DNA of 64,000 nt, from the NCBI GenBank assembly GCA_028288165.1, contig JAQBOG010000033.1, positions 124,001-188,000 on the forward strand. Direction: 5' to 3'. Position numbers and translations under genes: made by a program. Shown in pieces: positions 18,492-27,822 of the stretch. How positions within the stretch are numbered: position 1 is the stretch's first letter; the number at the start of each line of letters is the position of its first letter. Below the pieces are notes generated by a model. The model had not been told where the DNA came from. It saw nothing but the letters and a program-made list of their open reading frames with translations, and did no database searches. Origin of the DNA: Sphingobacteriales bacterium. GTDB lineage: Bacteria; Bacteroidota; Bacteroidia; Sphingobacteriales; Sphingobacteriaceae.

Positions 18492-19745
18492 CTACAGAAC
18501 ACTACTGTCAGTACAGTTATTAGTCAATGCCTTAGCTAACTCAATACTTTTTTTTATACAAACATCCATATTGTAATACTCCCACTCTCCAAACCGGCCC
18601 AAACTGTAAATACCTATCTCTTTAAGATACCTCTTTAAAATAATCATACTTTTATAATAGTTTTCATCAAAAACTACATAGGCATGATCAGAAATGTTAT
18701 AATCTACTGGTTTTATTAAGAAAGGATCTTTGCTGCCATTCTGAAGCATTTCCTCAAAACTTCGTTCTCCGATAACTTCCGTGATTGTATAATTTTGTTT
18801 TGGTTCGAAGAAATTACCAATATGGATATACCTATGAAAAAAATTATCTGATTCTGGAATATAGGTCCACGTTTTGGTTGTTGGTAATGTCTCCCATAAC
18901 ATATTGGAGACCTTATTATATTTTAATTTAAGTGCAGCTTCCAATACTTCACTAGGGCAATCTTTAATCAACTTGGGGAGTAAGTTAAGAGGCAGTGTAC
19001 TAATTATCAAATCATAACTCAATTCATTGTTTATAATCCATTGTTTAGTTTTTTTGTTATAAAATACATCTTCTATTTCACAATTGACAGTTATGTCCAA
19101 ATCAGAAGCCAGATTATCAATAAAAGTATTTTGATTATTACTATTTGGATAATAAAATTCTGAATGAGGCATTTTATCTTTGGAAGTTTCCAACAATCCT
19201 TCAAAAAAGCTCATTTTATCAGGAATCGGTAATTTACCCTCTACCCAAGATGGGTTCATTTCACTGGGATTTTTATTCCATATTTTAGTATTATATGGAA
19301 TAAAATATTCATCAGACAAAGTATCTCCAAATTTCTTTCTAAACCAATCTTCTAAATTTTTATAATTGTTATCATCTTTTGCGTTTAAAAAATCTTTTGT
19401 AATATTTAATGCTAACGCACTATCAAAACTAAAGATTTCTTGGATGGCAAATTCAATTGGATAGCTTACTTCATGCCCTTTAAACCTGATCACTGCGTCC
19501 CTTGTTACTTTATGCCATTGATTTTCCGGAAGAATTTGGTTAAAAACAAAATCCATTACATCCTTATGCTTAGAATTAAAGCAATGTCCACCAATCATAT
19601 GATAACTTATATTATTCACAGTTTTGGTTCTTGCTATTCCACCGTAAAATGATTTTCTCTCAAGAATTTCAATTTGATGCTCTTCTTTTAACAATTTGCC
19701 TATCGAAAGACCAGAAACTCCAGCACCTAAAATCCCAATTTTCAT
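18492..19745 (-). CDS. FAD-dependent UDP-galactopyranose mutase-like oxidoreductase
   Basis: Flavoprotein of 417 residues. It has the ADP-binding GAGVSGLSIG at 7-16, an acidic residue ending the second strand (ILERK, about 27-31), GGIARTKT and GGHCFNSKH. The His-containing loop recalls the GxHxF region of UDP-galactopyranose mutase (Glf), and PYNTKIWNKNP resembles the PYTxKxWxxxP segment of Glf. It may therefore supply a furanose or otherwise rearranged sugar nucleotide. It is longer than Glf and divergent, so a different flavin chemistry is possible. Confidence 0.75.
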   Translation of the reverse strand: MKIGILGAGVSGLSIGKLLKEEHQIEILERKSFYGGIARTKTVNNISYHMIGGHCFNSKHKDVMDFVFNQILPENQWHKVTRDAVIRFKGHEVSYPIEFAIQEIFSFDSALALNITKDFLNAKDDNNYKNLEDWFRKKFGDTLSDEYFIPYNTKIWNKNPSEMNPSWVEGKLPIPDKMSFFEGLLETSKDKMPHSEFYYPNSNNQNTFIDNLASDLDITVNCEIEDVFYNKKTKQWIINNELSYDLIISTLPLNLLPKLIKDCPSEVLEAALKLKYNKVSNMLWETLPTTKTWTYIPESDNFFHRYIHIGNFFEPKQNYTITEVIGERSFEEMLQNGSKDPFLIKPVDYNISDHAYVVFDENYYKSMIILKRYLKEIGIYSLGRFGEWEYYNMDVCIKKSIELAKALTNNCTDSSVL

Positions 19746-19754
19746 ACTTAATAT

Positions 19755-20858
19755 TTAATTGATAATATTTCTTACTGACCTTACTAAAATTAAAGATATT
19801 GTACTTAAGAAGACTGCCAATAAAAAGCCAATAAAAAAAGATGACATCTTATTAATCCTTATTACTTCTAAAGGAAGTATGGGTTTATCGATTATCTGAA
19901 TCAAAGGCGTCTCTTTTCTCAAAGAAACTTTAGATATCTCAAGGTTTTTAACCAATTCAGTTAGTATTGACTGATTAGCCTGTACATCCACCTGTCTGCG
20001 CTGAGAAGGAACCCTTAATATTAAACGGGAAGGATTTGCATTTGGATTAGCGTCAACAGACATTGCTACGCCTGAAATAGCACCATTAAGTGCTCTCCTC
20101 ACAGAGTCCGTCTGATGTTGTAAAATATTAAGATTTTGAACAGATTTCTTTGTTTTAGTTTCTACGTAAAAATCTGACACTTCCTTTACCAATACCTCAG
20201 TAAAATATTTTGAAAACAATTCATTTTCTGAATTCACTTTTACAGCTATAATACTTAACTTCTTGTCAACTTTATCAACAGTCAGATTTGCAGATATAAG
20301 TGATTTATGAAAGACACCAAGCAAACTATCCTGTGTTCGTGTAAATTTTTCAGAATCTTCCCCCGGTAAAAATTGTATAGAACTAAGTTCAGCCTTGTTT
20401 TTCCAGCTATTCCTTAAATCATTAAAATTAATATACAATTCGGCAAGGGTCTGCTTTTTACCATCCAATTCAATTTCGGTTAAAAGCGCCTTCTGTACCA
20501 TAGCGCGAGATTTCATTAGTTCCAAGAGATTATCTCCGGAAAAAGCTCCGCCCCCCCCACCACCGAGATCAAAACCGAACTGGCTGGCAAGACCCAAAGC
20601 TCCGCCAAGTCCTCCGCCTGCTTTTTCATCTTCTAAAGCAAAGCTTAACTCCGCCTTATAAATTGGTTTCTTAACAAATGTATAGCCCAATCCTATTAAA
20701 CCGCCAAAAATGCCAGCTAGTAAAATGTAAAGCCATTTAGATAATAAATATATCCACCATTCCCTTATAGTAATAATCAATTCCTTGAGAGAGATTTCAT
20801 CCCTCTGAACCTGAGGTAAGTTTTCATGCCTAAACTCGTCTTTTCTATCCACGTTCAT
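19755..20858 (-). CDS. wzz: Wzz/PCP-type chain length determinant, no kinase domain
   Basis: Polysaccharide co-polymerase of 367 residues with a membrane helix at about 41-62, a periplasmic coiled-coil-rich domain, and a second helix at about 342-362 preceded by a Pro-rich IIDKPILPLEV. There is no C-terminal tyrosine kinase domain. A Gly-rich segment at 81-105 is an unusual insertion; it contains an uninterrupted G8 (coding strand) run at codons 101-103. It follows the SLBB export gene by 8 nt. It should set glycan chain length together with Wzy and the exporter. Confidence 0.88.
   Translation of the reverse strand: MNVDRKDEFRHENLPQVQRDEISLKELIITIREWWIYLLSKWLYILLAGIFGGLIGLGYTFVKKPIYKAELSFALEDEKAGGGLGGALGLASQFGFDLGGGGGGAFSGDNLLELMKSRAMVQKALLTEIELDGKKQTLAELYINFNDLRNSWKNKAELSSIQFLPGEDSEKFTRTQDSLLGVFHKSLISANLTVDKVDKKLSIIAVKVNSENELFSKYFTEVLVKEVSDFYVETKTKKSVQNLNILQHQTDSVRRALNGAISGVAMSVDANPNANPSRLILRVPSQRRQVDVQANQSILTELVKNLEISKVSLRKETPLIQIIDKPILPLEVIRINKMSSFFIGFLLAVFLSTISLILVRSVRNIIN
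20551..20558 (-). repeat. G8 homopolymer inside the wzz-like gene
   Basis: Eight C on the plus strand (G8 in the coding strand) lie at codons 101-103 of the chain-length gene. In an AT-rich genome such a run is rare and is a potential slippage site: gain or loss of one base would frameshift the protein about a quarter of the way in. Confidence 0.9.
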
Positions 20859-20866
20859 CTACTTCT

Positions 20867-23371
20867 CTACCTAATCAATGTCAAAACAATTGCAGCTAAA
20901 GAAGCCAGCGCTGTAGATATTCCAACGATACCTTGTATAGACAATGGCTCTTTATTAGCCTTCTTAGGTACAAAAATCTCAGCACCAGGTTTAACAACAG
21001 GATAATTATTAAACACAAAAAACTTCTTTGTACTTTTCACAGAACCATTCGCATAAATAACATACGACCGACGCTTTAATGATCGATCTGAAAATCCACC
21101 GGCCTGAGAAACATAATCTTTAAATACACGACCAGAATTGTATATGGTTGTTACCGGATATAATACCTCTCCACTTATTTTTACAGTCTGCAACTGCTTA
21201 GGAACTTGTAATATATCTCCTTCCTCTAGAATTAGATCAGACACCGAGTGAGGTTTATCGAGTATTCTAGTTAAATTAATACCAACATTAGTATTTAAAA
21301 CAATATCCTCTTCTTTAACATAGTCAGAAGAATCCTTTGAGTTCTGTTGAAGGCGTTTTAACTTCTTTAATTTTAGTTCGCCTTCCGATTTTTGATCCAA
21401 CTGGTTTTTATTTTTTATATCTCCTTCAGAGGCTCCGGGTCTTTTTAATGAAGCGCCATAAGTATACGCCAAGGGCGTCAATCCACCAGCTCTTTTCACC
21501 AAATCAGAAATCCGTTCATCCTTATTAGTTATAGTATATGTTCCAGGGTATAAAACTTCACCTTGAACCTTGACTTGTCGCTGAACTTCATATCCTGTTT
21601 CGTTTCTTACACTAACAATATCAAAAGGCTGAAGTATAAATTTCTCTCCAATAAAATTTAAGTTTCTATCAACATTAATCTGATAGACTTCAGAGGTCCT
21701 TGCTGAAACAGACATAATATCGCTATTTTTTATCCTTCTAGATACTTCAATTCTCTTAGAACTAGCGCCTTCTTTGAAACCGCCTGCTAGAGTAACTAAA
21801 TCTTCAACGCTTGTATTCTCAGAAAATTTGAAGATCCCCGGCTCTATTACTTCTCCATCAATACTTACATTATATTCCTCCCGCAAATCGAAAATTGATG
21901 AAATATTTACAATATCTTCCCTTTGTAACAAGATGTCCTGGTCACCTCCAGATAAAATCCTACCTAGATCGAAAGAGATAAGTTCGGTTGAATTGTCGAG
22001 TTTTAACCTTGTGATGATACCTCTTGGTAAAAAAGCATCTTCTTTAACCCCTTCGGCTTTTCTAATTAATTTATTTAAAGTTAAGCCTGCCTCTAATTCG
22101 TATGGGCCAGGCCTAAATACAGCACCTTCGATTACAACCCTATTCTCAAACCGCTCTAAGATCGGTTCAACAATGAATTTGTCTCCTGTTTGTGGTTTGT
22201 AAGCTTTGTAATTTGCAGAAAATACATCGGTAATTCTTCTCTCTTTACTGGTATTCTGCAAAACTTTAATTCGAGCAGAATAAGCCACATCAGAAAATCC
22301 TCCGGCAAAATTTATCACGTCTGCTAAGGTTTCGTTCGGAAGAACTTCAAATAATGCAGGTCTTTTGATTTCTCCTGCAAACTCTACGCGAATCTTATAT
22401 GTTGGAATTCTGATAATATCCTGGTCTTGTAAGCGAAAATTATTGTTTTGCAATCCACGTAATAGGAAATCATAAACATCTAATTTTCCAATAATGCGAT
22501 TGTTTCGGATGATTTCTATTTGGCGGAAAGATCCATTTTCATTAGGGCCACCAGATACATATAAAGCATTAAAAGCTGTAGCCAATGATGGTAATGTATA
22601 AGATCCCGGTTTAACAACCTCACCTATCAGCGTTACTTTAATACTTCTGATATTCCCTATACCTATAGTAACACGAGTTCTTCCATTACCAATACCTGGA
22701 TATGTGGAAGCTAATTTAGATCTAATTTTTGCTGAAGCCTGCTCAACAGTTAGGCCACTAACATAAATGATTCCTGCATATTCTATTCTAATTGTTCCCT
22801 CTGGTGATACTCTTAACTTGTAACTAGCCTCATTATCCCCATTAATATCTAATGTAATTTCATCATCAGGGCCAATAATATAATTCATTGGAGTGGCTAT
22901 CCGCAGATTTGGCTCAAATGTGAGATTCGAGTTTTTAAATAAGCTGGCTCCAAAAATCTTAGGCTTAAAATCAAGAAAAGCTTTTTCAGCCTGATCTTCA
23001 TCTGATCGTGAAGTTGATAAAGTATCCGACTGGTCAGTTAATTCTCTTCCTACAGAATTAGATTGACTATTATTGTTACTGTTCTTTATACTAGTATTCG
23101 CTTTGTTGTCTTGATTCTTGATCTTATCCACCCTTGCTCTTAGCTTTTGGATTTCACTCGGCTTCATTCCTTTAGCAGATGCAACTTGCTCTAACTGGGC
23201 TTCAGTTAATCCGGTTGCTTCCACTTGTTGGATAAATGACCTAATTTGATCGTCACTCAACTCATCTACTTTTATGTTACTTAAATTTTGACTGCTAATA
23301 CTTTGCCCCAAAGAAGGAAGTGAGCCAATCAACAGCAAACAGAAGAAAAAGATATTTATAAATTTTGACAT
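20867..23371 (-). CDS. SLBB-domain polysaccharide export protein (Wza/OPX family)
   Basis: Periplasmic/outer-membrane export channel component of 834 residues. It has a signal peptide (about 1-22), a low-complexity acidic and Asn/Ser-rich segment (80-130), and a Poly_export domain at about 160-235 (IIGPDDEITLDINGD). About six SLBB-like repeats follow, each opening with a GEVxxPG-type motif near residues 250, 340, 425, 507, 605 and 740. It ends with a hydrophobic helix (about 812-833). Canonical Wza is under 400 residues with two SLBB domains, so this is the large Bacteroidota form. No lipobox Cys is seen. Confidence 0.9.
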   Translation of the reverse strand: MSKFINIFFFCLLLIGSLPSLGQSISSQNLSNIKVDELSDDQIRSFIQQVEATGLTEAQLEQVASAKGMKPSEIQKLRARVDKIKNQDNKANTSIKNSNNNSQSNSVGRELTDQSDTLSTSRSDEDQAEKAFLDFKPKIFGASLFKNSNLTFEPNLRIATPMNYIIGPDDEITLDINGDNEASYKLRVSPEGTIRIEYAGIIYVSGLTVEQASAKIRSKLASTYPGIGNGRTRVTIGIGNIRSIKVTLIGEVVKPGSYTLPSLATAFNALYVSGGPNENGSFRQIEIIRNNRIIGKLDVYDFLLRGLQNNNFRLQDQDIIRIPTYKIRVEFAGEIKRPALFEVLPNETLADVINFAGGFSDVAYSARIKVLQNTSKERRITDVFSANYKAYKPQTGDKFIVEPILERFENRVVIEGAVFRPGPYELEAGLTLNKLIRKAEGVKEDAFLPRGIITRLKLDNSTELISFDLGRILSGGDQDILLQREDIVNISSIFDLREEYNVSIDGEVIEPGIFKFSENTSVEDLVTLAGGFKEGASSKRIEVSRRIKNSDIMSVSARTSEVYQINVDRNLNFIGEKFILQPFDIVSVRNETGYEVQRQVKVQGEVLYPGTYTITNKDERISDLVKRAGGLTPLAYTYGASLKRPGASEGDIKNKNQLDQKSEGELKLKKLKRLQQNSKDSSDYVKEEDIVLNTNVGINLTRILDKPHSVSDLILEEGDILQVPKQLQTVKISGEVLYPVTTIYNSGRVFKDYVSQAGGFSDRSLKRRSYVIYANGSVKSTKKFFVFNNYPVVKPGAEIFVPKKANKEPLSIQGIVGISTALASLAAIVLTLIR

Positions 23372-23412
23372 TAATTGTATATTTTTTTAAATTAACACTC
23401 TTAAAAGTGTAA

Positions 23413-24549
23413 TTATTCAAAGTAATTTAATACCGTGAAACCACCCTTTTTCAGATACTCATCTCTTTTCATTAAATTAAGATCTGATAATACCATGTCC
23501 TTCACCAAAGCCGGAAGATCATATTTAGGAACCCATCCAAGTTTTGTATTTGCTTTAGTTGGATCACCCAGTAATAACTCTACCTCAGTTGGACGGTAAT
23601 ATTTTGGATCCACTTTCACGATTGTTTGCCCCATTTTTAATGCACTCGAATCAAAACCCAATTCAGTACATACACTTTGATCGATATCGATTATAACACC
23701 TTTCTCATTTTCATCTTTGCCACTGAATTCAACTTCAATTCCAAGTTCGGCGAATGCCATTTTAACAAAATCCCTAACAGTTGTGGTAATTCCTGTTGCT
23801 ATAACGTAATCTTCCGGTTTTTCTTGCTGAAGAATAAGCCACATGGCTTCAATATAATCTTTAGCATGTCCCCAATCCCTTTTGGACGACAAATTGCCTA
23901 AGTATAAGCAACCCTGTAATCCTAGGGCAATTTTAGAGGCGGCCCTGGTAATTTTCCTGGTAACAAAAGTTTCTCCCCTGATCGGACTTTCATGGTTAAA
24001 AAGTATGCCATTACAAGCGTACATTTTATATGCTTCTCTATAATTTACAGTTATCCAATAGGCATACATCTTAGCTACAGCGTATGGAGACCTCGGATAA
24101 AAGGGTGTGGTTTCACTTTGAGGAACTGCTTGAACTAAACCATATAGCTCCGATGTTGATGCTTGGTAAATTTTAGTCTTGTCTGTCAAACCCAATAAGC
24201 GAACTGCCTCTAGTATTCGCAAAGTGCCTATACCATCTGCGTTAGCTGTATATTCAGGAGTGTCGAAACTAACCTTCACGTGGCTCATAGCAGCTAGGTT
24301 ATAAATTTCGTCTGGTTTTGTCTCTTGTATAATCCGAATAAGGTTGGTAGAATCAGTTAAGTCACCGTAATGAAGTTTTAAATTTAAATTTTCTTCATGT
24401 GGGTCTTGATATAAATGATCGATCCGATCAGTATTAAATAACGAACTTCTTCGTTTTAACCCGTGTACAAAATATCCCTTTTTCAAAAGAAATTCGGCCA
24501 GATAGGCACCATCCTGACCTGTAATACCGGTTATTAAAGCAACTTTCAT
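23413..24549 (-). CDS. gmd: GDP-mannose 4,6-dehydratase
   Basis: Converts GDP-D-mannose to GDP-4-keto-6-deoxy-mannose, precursor of GDP-L-fucose or GDP-rhamnose and related sugars. It is an extended SDR of 378 residues, the usual size, with [10 protein letters not shown] at 8-17, [12 protein letters not shown] in the NADP-binding region, an STSELYG catalytic segment and [10 protein letters not shown] (Tyr/Lys pair). No GDP-fucose synthase (fcl) or other partner is adjacent, so the next enzyme must be encoded elsewhere. A TAnnTTTG promoter element lies about 95 nt upstream. Confidence 0.96.
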   Translation of the reverse strand: MKVALITGITGQDGAYLAEFLLKKGYFVHGLKRRSSLFNTDRIDHLYQDPHEENLNLKLHYGDLTDSTNLIRIIQETKPDEIYNLAAMSHVKVSFDTPEYTANADGIGTLRILEAVRLLGLTDKTKIYQASTSELYGLVQAVPQSETTPFYPRSPYAVAKMYAYWITVNYREAYKMYACNGILFNHESPIRGETFVTRKITRAASKIALGLQGCLYLGNLSSKRDWGHAKDYIEAMWLILQQEKPEDYVIATGITTTVRDFVKMAFAELGIEVEFSGKDENEKGVIIDIDQSVCTELGFDSSALKMGQTIVKVDPKYYRPTEVELLLGDPTKANTKLGWVPKYDLPALVKDMVLSDLNLMKRDEYLKKGGFTVLNYFE

Positions 24550-24640
24550 TATTCTATCTTATTTTTTTAGGATGACGCGATTGAGTAGTATTAATTATGA
24601 TAAATTAGAAATGAAGCAAACATAAATTTCTAATTTTCTG

Positions 24641-24648
24641 CAAAAGTA
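24641..24648 (-). promoter_or_regulatory. Predicted promoter (TAnnTTTG) upstream of gmd
   Basis: The minus strand reads TACTTTTG, a full match to the Bacteroidota -7 element TAnnTTTG; no good -33 TTTG is visible. Transcription would start near 24636, giving a leader of about 85 nt, and could drive the long downstream polysaccharide operon. Confidence 0.5.
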
Positions 24649-24719
24649 GCCCTTTTATTTAACTATTAAGTACTTTATTCTTCAATATCGCATCATCAAT
24701 ATAAACACAATTGGCAAAG

Positions 24720-25580
24720 TTATTTTATCATTCCCAATAAATATTGCCCGTAACCACTTTTCACTAACGGTTCAGCTACATTTCTTAATTGATCTTTGTT
24801 GATAAATCCCATACGATAAGCTATTTCTTCTATGCATCCTATTTTCAAGCCTTGACGTTCTTCAATTACTTGAACAAATTGCCCGGCTTGCATTAAAGAT
24901 GCGAAAGTTCCGGTATCTAGCCAGGCAGTTCCACGGCTTAAAACCCCAACTTTAAGTTTGCCCATTTTTAGATATTCCTTATTAACATCTGTAATTTCAT
25001 ATTCGCCCCGAGGTGAGGGTTTGATGTTCTTGGCAATTTCAACTACTGTATTATCATAAAAATACAATCCAGGTACGGCATAATTGGATTTCGGATCATT
25101 CGGTTTTTCTTCAATGGATATAACCTGCTTATTATCGTCAAATTCTACTACACCATATCTTTCAGGATCTGATACACGATAAGCAAACACGACACCTCCA
25201 TCGGGATTGTTGTTAGCCTGCAAGAGTTTGGCGAGGCCATCACCATGGAAAATGTTATCTCCTAAAACTAAGGCTACATTATCGTTGCCAATAAAATCAG
25301 CACCTATTACAAAAGCCTGTGCAAGGCCATTTGGGGTTTCTTGAACTTTATATGTAAACTGACAGCCAATTGAGCTACCATCACCCAAAAGTTTTTCGAA
25401 ATTTGGAAGGTCGTGCGGGGTTGATATGATCAAAATATCTTTGATTCCCGCCAATAATAAGGTTGAAAGGGGATAATAAATCATCGGTTTATCATAAACC
25501 GGCATCATTTGTTTGCTTGTAGCTAATGTGAGGGGGTGTAATCGGGTACCCGAACCTCCAGCAAGAATAATTCCTTTCAC
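24720..25580 (-). CDS. rmlA: Glucose-1-phosphate thymidylyltransferase
   Basis: Makes dTDP-glucose, first step of dTDP-L-rhamnose and other dTDP-deoxysugars. The 286 residues are the usual RmlA length, with [11 protein letters not shown] at 8-18, [26 protein letters not shown] and EEKPNDPKS typical of RmlA. rmlB, rmlC and rmlD are not in this window. It has its own predicted promoter and lies at the upstream end of the polysaccharide locus, with 170 nt to gmd. Confidence 0.96.
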   Translation of the reverse strand: MKGIILAGGSGTRLHPLTLATSKQMMPVYDKPMIYYPLSTLLLAGIKDILIISTPHDLPNFEKLLGDGSSIGCQFTYKVQETPNGLAQAFVIGADFIGNDNVALVLGDNIFHGDGLAKLLQANNNPDGGVVFAYRVSDPERYGVVEFDDNKQVISIEEKPNDPKSNYAVPGLYFYDNTVVEIAKNIKPSPRGEYEITDVNKEYLKMGKLKVGVLSRGTAWLDTGTFASLMQAGQFVQVIEERQGLKIGCIEEIAYRMGFINKDQLRNVAEPLVKSGYGQYLLGMIK

Positions 25581-25601
25581 TTAAACAGTTATTAGTTTCC
25601 G

Positions 25602-25609
25602 CAAAAGTA
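25602..25609 (-). promoter_or_regulatory. Predicted promoter (TAnnTTTG) upstream of rmlA
   Basis: TACTTTTG on the minus strand, about 22 nt before the rmlA start, matches the -7 consensus exactly and lies between the DUF3109 stop and rmlA. The -33 region would overlap the end of the DUF3109 gene and is not a clear TTTG. Confidence 0.5.
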
Positions 25610-25616
25610 GAAATTA

Positions 25617-26186
25617 TTATTGGGAGTCTAGGCTAACTTTTTGCTCTAGCTCATTGTACCAATCTGTGCCATACTTTCTAATCAACGGCTCTTTAAGGAA
25701 TTTGTAAACGGATACTTTTAATTCATTTCCGAATGAACAGGCAGGACTACATATGTTCCATCTATCATAATGTAACACATCAAATTCAGGATAATTGGTA
25801 ATCCTTATGGGATAAAGATGGCAAGAAATAGGCTTTTTCCAGCTTATTTTTCCATCCTCGTAGGCCTTCTCTATTGCGCATTTTGTGATTCCATTATCCC
25901 ATGTTACGTATGCGCATTCTTTGAAAGTATCGATACATGGTGTGGTATAGTCGCCTTCGAAATCTTTTACAAAAGTTCCCACTTCTTCAATTGTTTGGAT
26001 CCCTTTTTCAGTCATGTAGGGCTTAACAAATGGATAAATCTCATCAAGAACAGACAATTCGGACCTTTCTAATGGAGCTCCCGAATCCCCTTCAATACAA
26101 CAGGCCCCCTTGCATTTATTAAGATTGCACACAAAGTTTTCATTAATAATATCTTCGTGAACTAAAGTTTGTTGTACCTCAATCAT
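25617..26186 (-). CDS. DUF3109 family protein, Cys-rich
   Basis: Protein of 189 residues matching the DUF3109 family by its N-terminal cluster C20-x4-C25-KGA-CC30, followed by further Cys at TPCIDTFKECAY, KCAIEK, SCHLYP and CSPAC. The spacing suggests a metal or iron-sulfur site, related to YkgJ-type proteins, but no function is known. No signal peptide, so cytoplasmic. It precedes rmlA, which has its own promoter, so the two need not be functionally linked. Confidence 0.85.
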   Translation of the reverse strand: MIEVQQTLVHEDIINENFVCNLNKCKGACCIEGDSGAPLERSELSVLDEIYPFVKPYMTEKGIQTIEEVGTFVKDFEGDYTTPCIDTFKECAYVTWDNGITKCAIEKAYEDGKISWKKPISCHLYPIRITNYPEFDVLHYDRWNICSPACSFGNELKVSVYKFLKEPLIRKYGTDWYNELEQKVSLDSQ

Positions 26187-26242
26187 CGTTAATTAAACTT
26201 ATAAGATTTTGATGTTGTAATTGTTAAAAATAAAAATGAGAT

Positions 26243-27034
26243 TTAATCATTATTTAAAGGATATTTTAAACCTGAAGCCGTCGAAAGCTCCATGGTTACC
26301 GAGCCTACTAAAAGCTCCACCTGTGCTTTTACAGGAATCCTGTTGCCATCATCGGTAATCCACAAATACAGTTTACTGTCTTTTCTGAAAATCCGTCCGG
26401 GCTGAATAGATGGGCTAAACTTTAAGCAATTAAAAGTACCTATCGCTGTTTTCACTCTTTCCTTTCCAACATATTGAATATCTAACTTTGTAACACCATC
26501 ATCTAAAAAATAATCCATTACAAACTTATCACCATACTTAACCTTATTAAGATCCAAACTTCTGGCAAAGTAATAGGCCGAGACCAAATCAAACGTTTGG
26601 CCATCTCCTTTGAATGTACCTTTTTTCGATACTATTTTGCGTTGATCCTGATAAAACCTTGCCTTATCAGTTCTACGATAATTAGATTCATGGATATTTT
26701 CTGTATACAAAAACGGTGAAAGCTCCTTTTTGCTAATGTAGGAGTCATACCTGTTACGCACTTTATAGAGAACATTAAAAGCGCCAGATGTTTTGCCTTC
26801 TGCAATGAGGTGCAGCACCTCTTCGCCGTCGAATTTTACATCAGTCAACTCAACCTTTAAATTGGCCTCCGCAGCAGTAAGAAATCCATAACGCAATTTA
26901 TACTTCAACTGTTCTCCTGCCTGAAATACAGGCTCCTTCCTACTAGACAATTCTTGATTATAAGCCACAGATGACAACAGCAATAGCGCACAAAATATTA
27001 CTACAGGAAGTTTCAATAATTTAAAGTTATCCAT
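26243..27034 (-). CDS. DUF3108 domain-containing exported protein
   Basis: Predicted periplasmic protein of 263 residues with a signal peptide (about 1-26, LPVVIFCALLLLSSVAYNQ). The rest has the DUF3108 pattern: FQAGEQLKYKLRYGFLTAAEA, then beta-rich segments ending in RIPVKAQVELLVGSVTMEL. Known members are uncharacterised envelope proteins. It is followed by the DUF3109 gene on the same strand after 56 nt. Confidence 0.83.
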   Translation of the reverse strand: MDNFKLLKLPVVIFCALLLLSSVAYNQELSSRKEPVFQAGEQLKYKLRYGFLTAAEANLKVELTDVKFDGEEVLHLIAEGKTSGAFNVLYKVRNRYDSYISKKELSPFLYTENIHESNYRRTDKARFYQDQRKIVSKKGTFKGDGQTFDLVSAYYFARSLDLNKVKYGDKFVMDYFLDDGVTKLDIQYVGKERVKTAIGTFNCLKFSPSIQPGRIFRKDSKLYLWITDDGNRIPVKAQVELLVGSVTMELSTASGLKYPLNND

Positions 27035-27078
27035 TCAAATTTGTATGATTATTAAATGCATATACAAAAAACACTCCG

Positions 27079-27594
27079 TTAATCTTTTCTTTTAAAAAGA
27101 GGCACTGTTGAACATGGCTCACCGTACATAATGCTTTTAGCTATTTTTTCTAATTTGCTTGTTAAAGTTACAAATGCAGATACAGGAATATCTATTTCTC
27201 CACAGCCTTTGATTACGATCCGATCATCACGATATTTTTCGAAATCCAGACTGTTAATCGCCCTGTCATAAATCACCGTTTCAAGAACAGACAAGTCGCC
27301 AAATACGATGGTAGATGCAAATGGCGCCAATTTGGTTGCAAGCAGCATGTAAGCCCATGTAGGTACAATGGCATCAGCCGAACATATTATTCCAACATGT
27401 TTACCAAAATATTCTTGCCAATCATTTGTTTTAACAAACTCTCTAAAATCCTTCTCCTTTAAAATTAAGCCGTGAAAAAGGTTTTGCTTAATATCATAAA
27501 CTACCCTTTCACCAGAGACATGCAGATCTGCCAGATCAAAACTAACCAAACCACTTTGTGCAACCTTATTAACTATAGTTTGTTGAATTTCCAT
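27079..27594 (-). CDS. DUF2480 family protein
   Basis: Cytoplasmic protein of about 171 residues. IVNKVAQSGLVSFDLADL near the N-terminus and the PTWAYMLLA...FGD segment recall DUF2480, a Bacteroidota-restricted family of unknown function. An ATG seven codons upstream (27615) is possible, but the internal ATG beginning MEIQQTIV agrees better with the family start. There is no signal peptide or membrane helix. Confidence 0.75.
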   Translation of the reverse strand: MEIQQTIVNKVAQSGLVSFDLADLHVSGERVVYDIKQNLFHGLILKEKDFREFVKTNDWQEYFGKHVGIICSADAIVPTWAYMLLATKLAPFASTIVFGDLSVLETVIYDRAINSLDFEKYRDDRIVIKGCGEIDIPVSAFVTLTSKLEKIAKSIMYGEPCSTVPLFKRKD

Positions 27595-27775
27595 AACCCA
27601 TAACTTGTTAAGCAATAATAAGAAATATTAAGTTTACAATATGTCACATTCCTTTTAACAAAAAAGCCCTTAGCATACTTACACATAATATTTTAAACCA
27701 TTAGTGGCGTATGAAGCCGATGTACTATATCTATGAAAAACAAACGGACTAATTGCAGAAATGATATATACAAAA

Positions 27776-27806
27776 AAATCCGGATAGGGGTTACCTATCC
27801 GGATTT
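27776..27806 (-). terminator. Rho-independent terminator downstream of the PpiD-like gene
   Basis: A 13-bp perfect stem (27776-27788 with 27794-27806, core ATCCGGATAGG) encloses a 5-nt loop. On the minus strand it is followed by a T run, 17 nt past the stop of the foldase gene. Confidence 0.9.
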
Positions 27807-27822
27807 ACTATAGTTAGTGGTA

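Noticed and set aside
21774-22202. 142-codon plus-strand frame opposite the SLBB export gene
   Set aside because: No start context, no domain, and the minus-strand frame has clear Poly_export/SLBB repeats; the plus frame is an artefact of codon usage.
24550-25620. UpxY/NusG-like antiterminator or ops element at the head of the polysaccharide operon
   Set aside because: No NusG-like reading frame and no GGCGGTAGC-type ops sequence was seen near the start of the locus; only ordinary TAnnTTTG promoter elements are visible.
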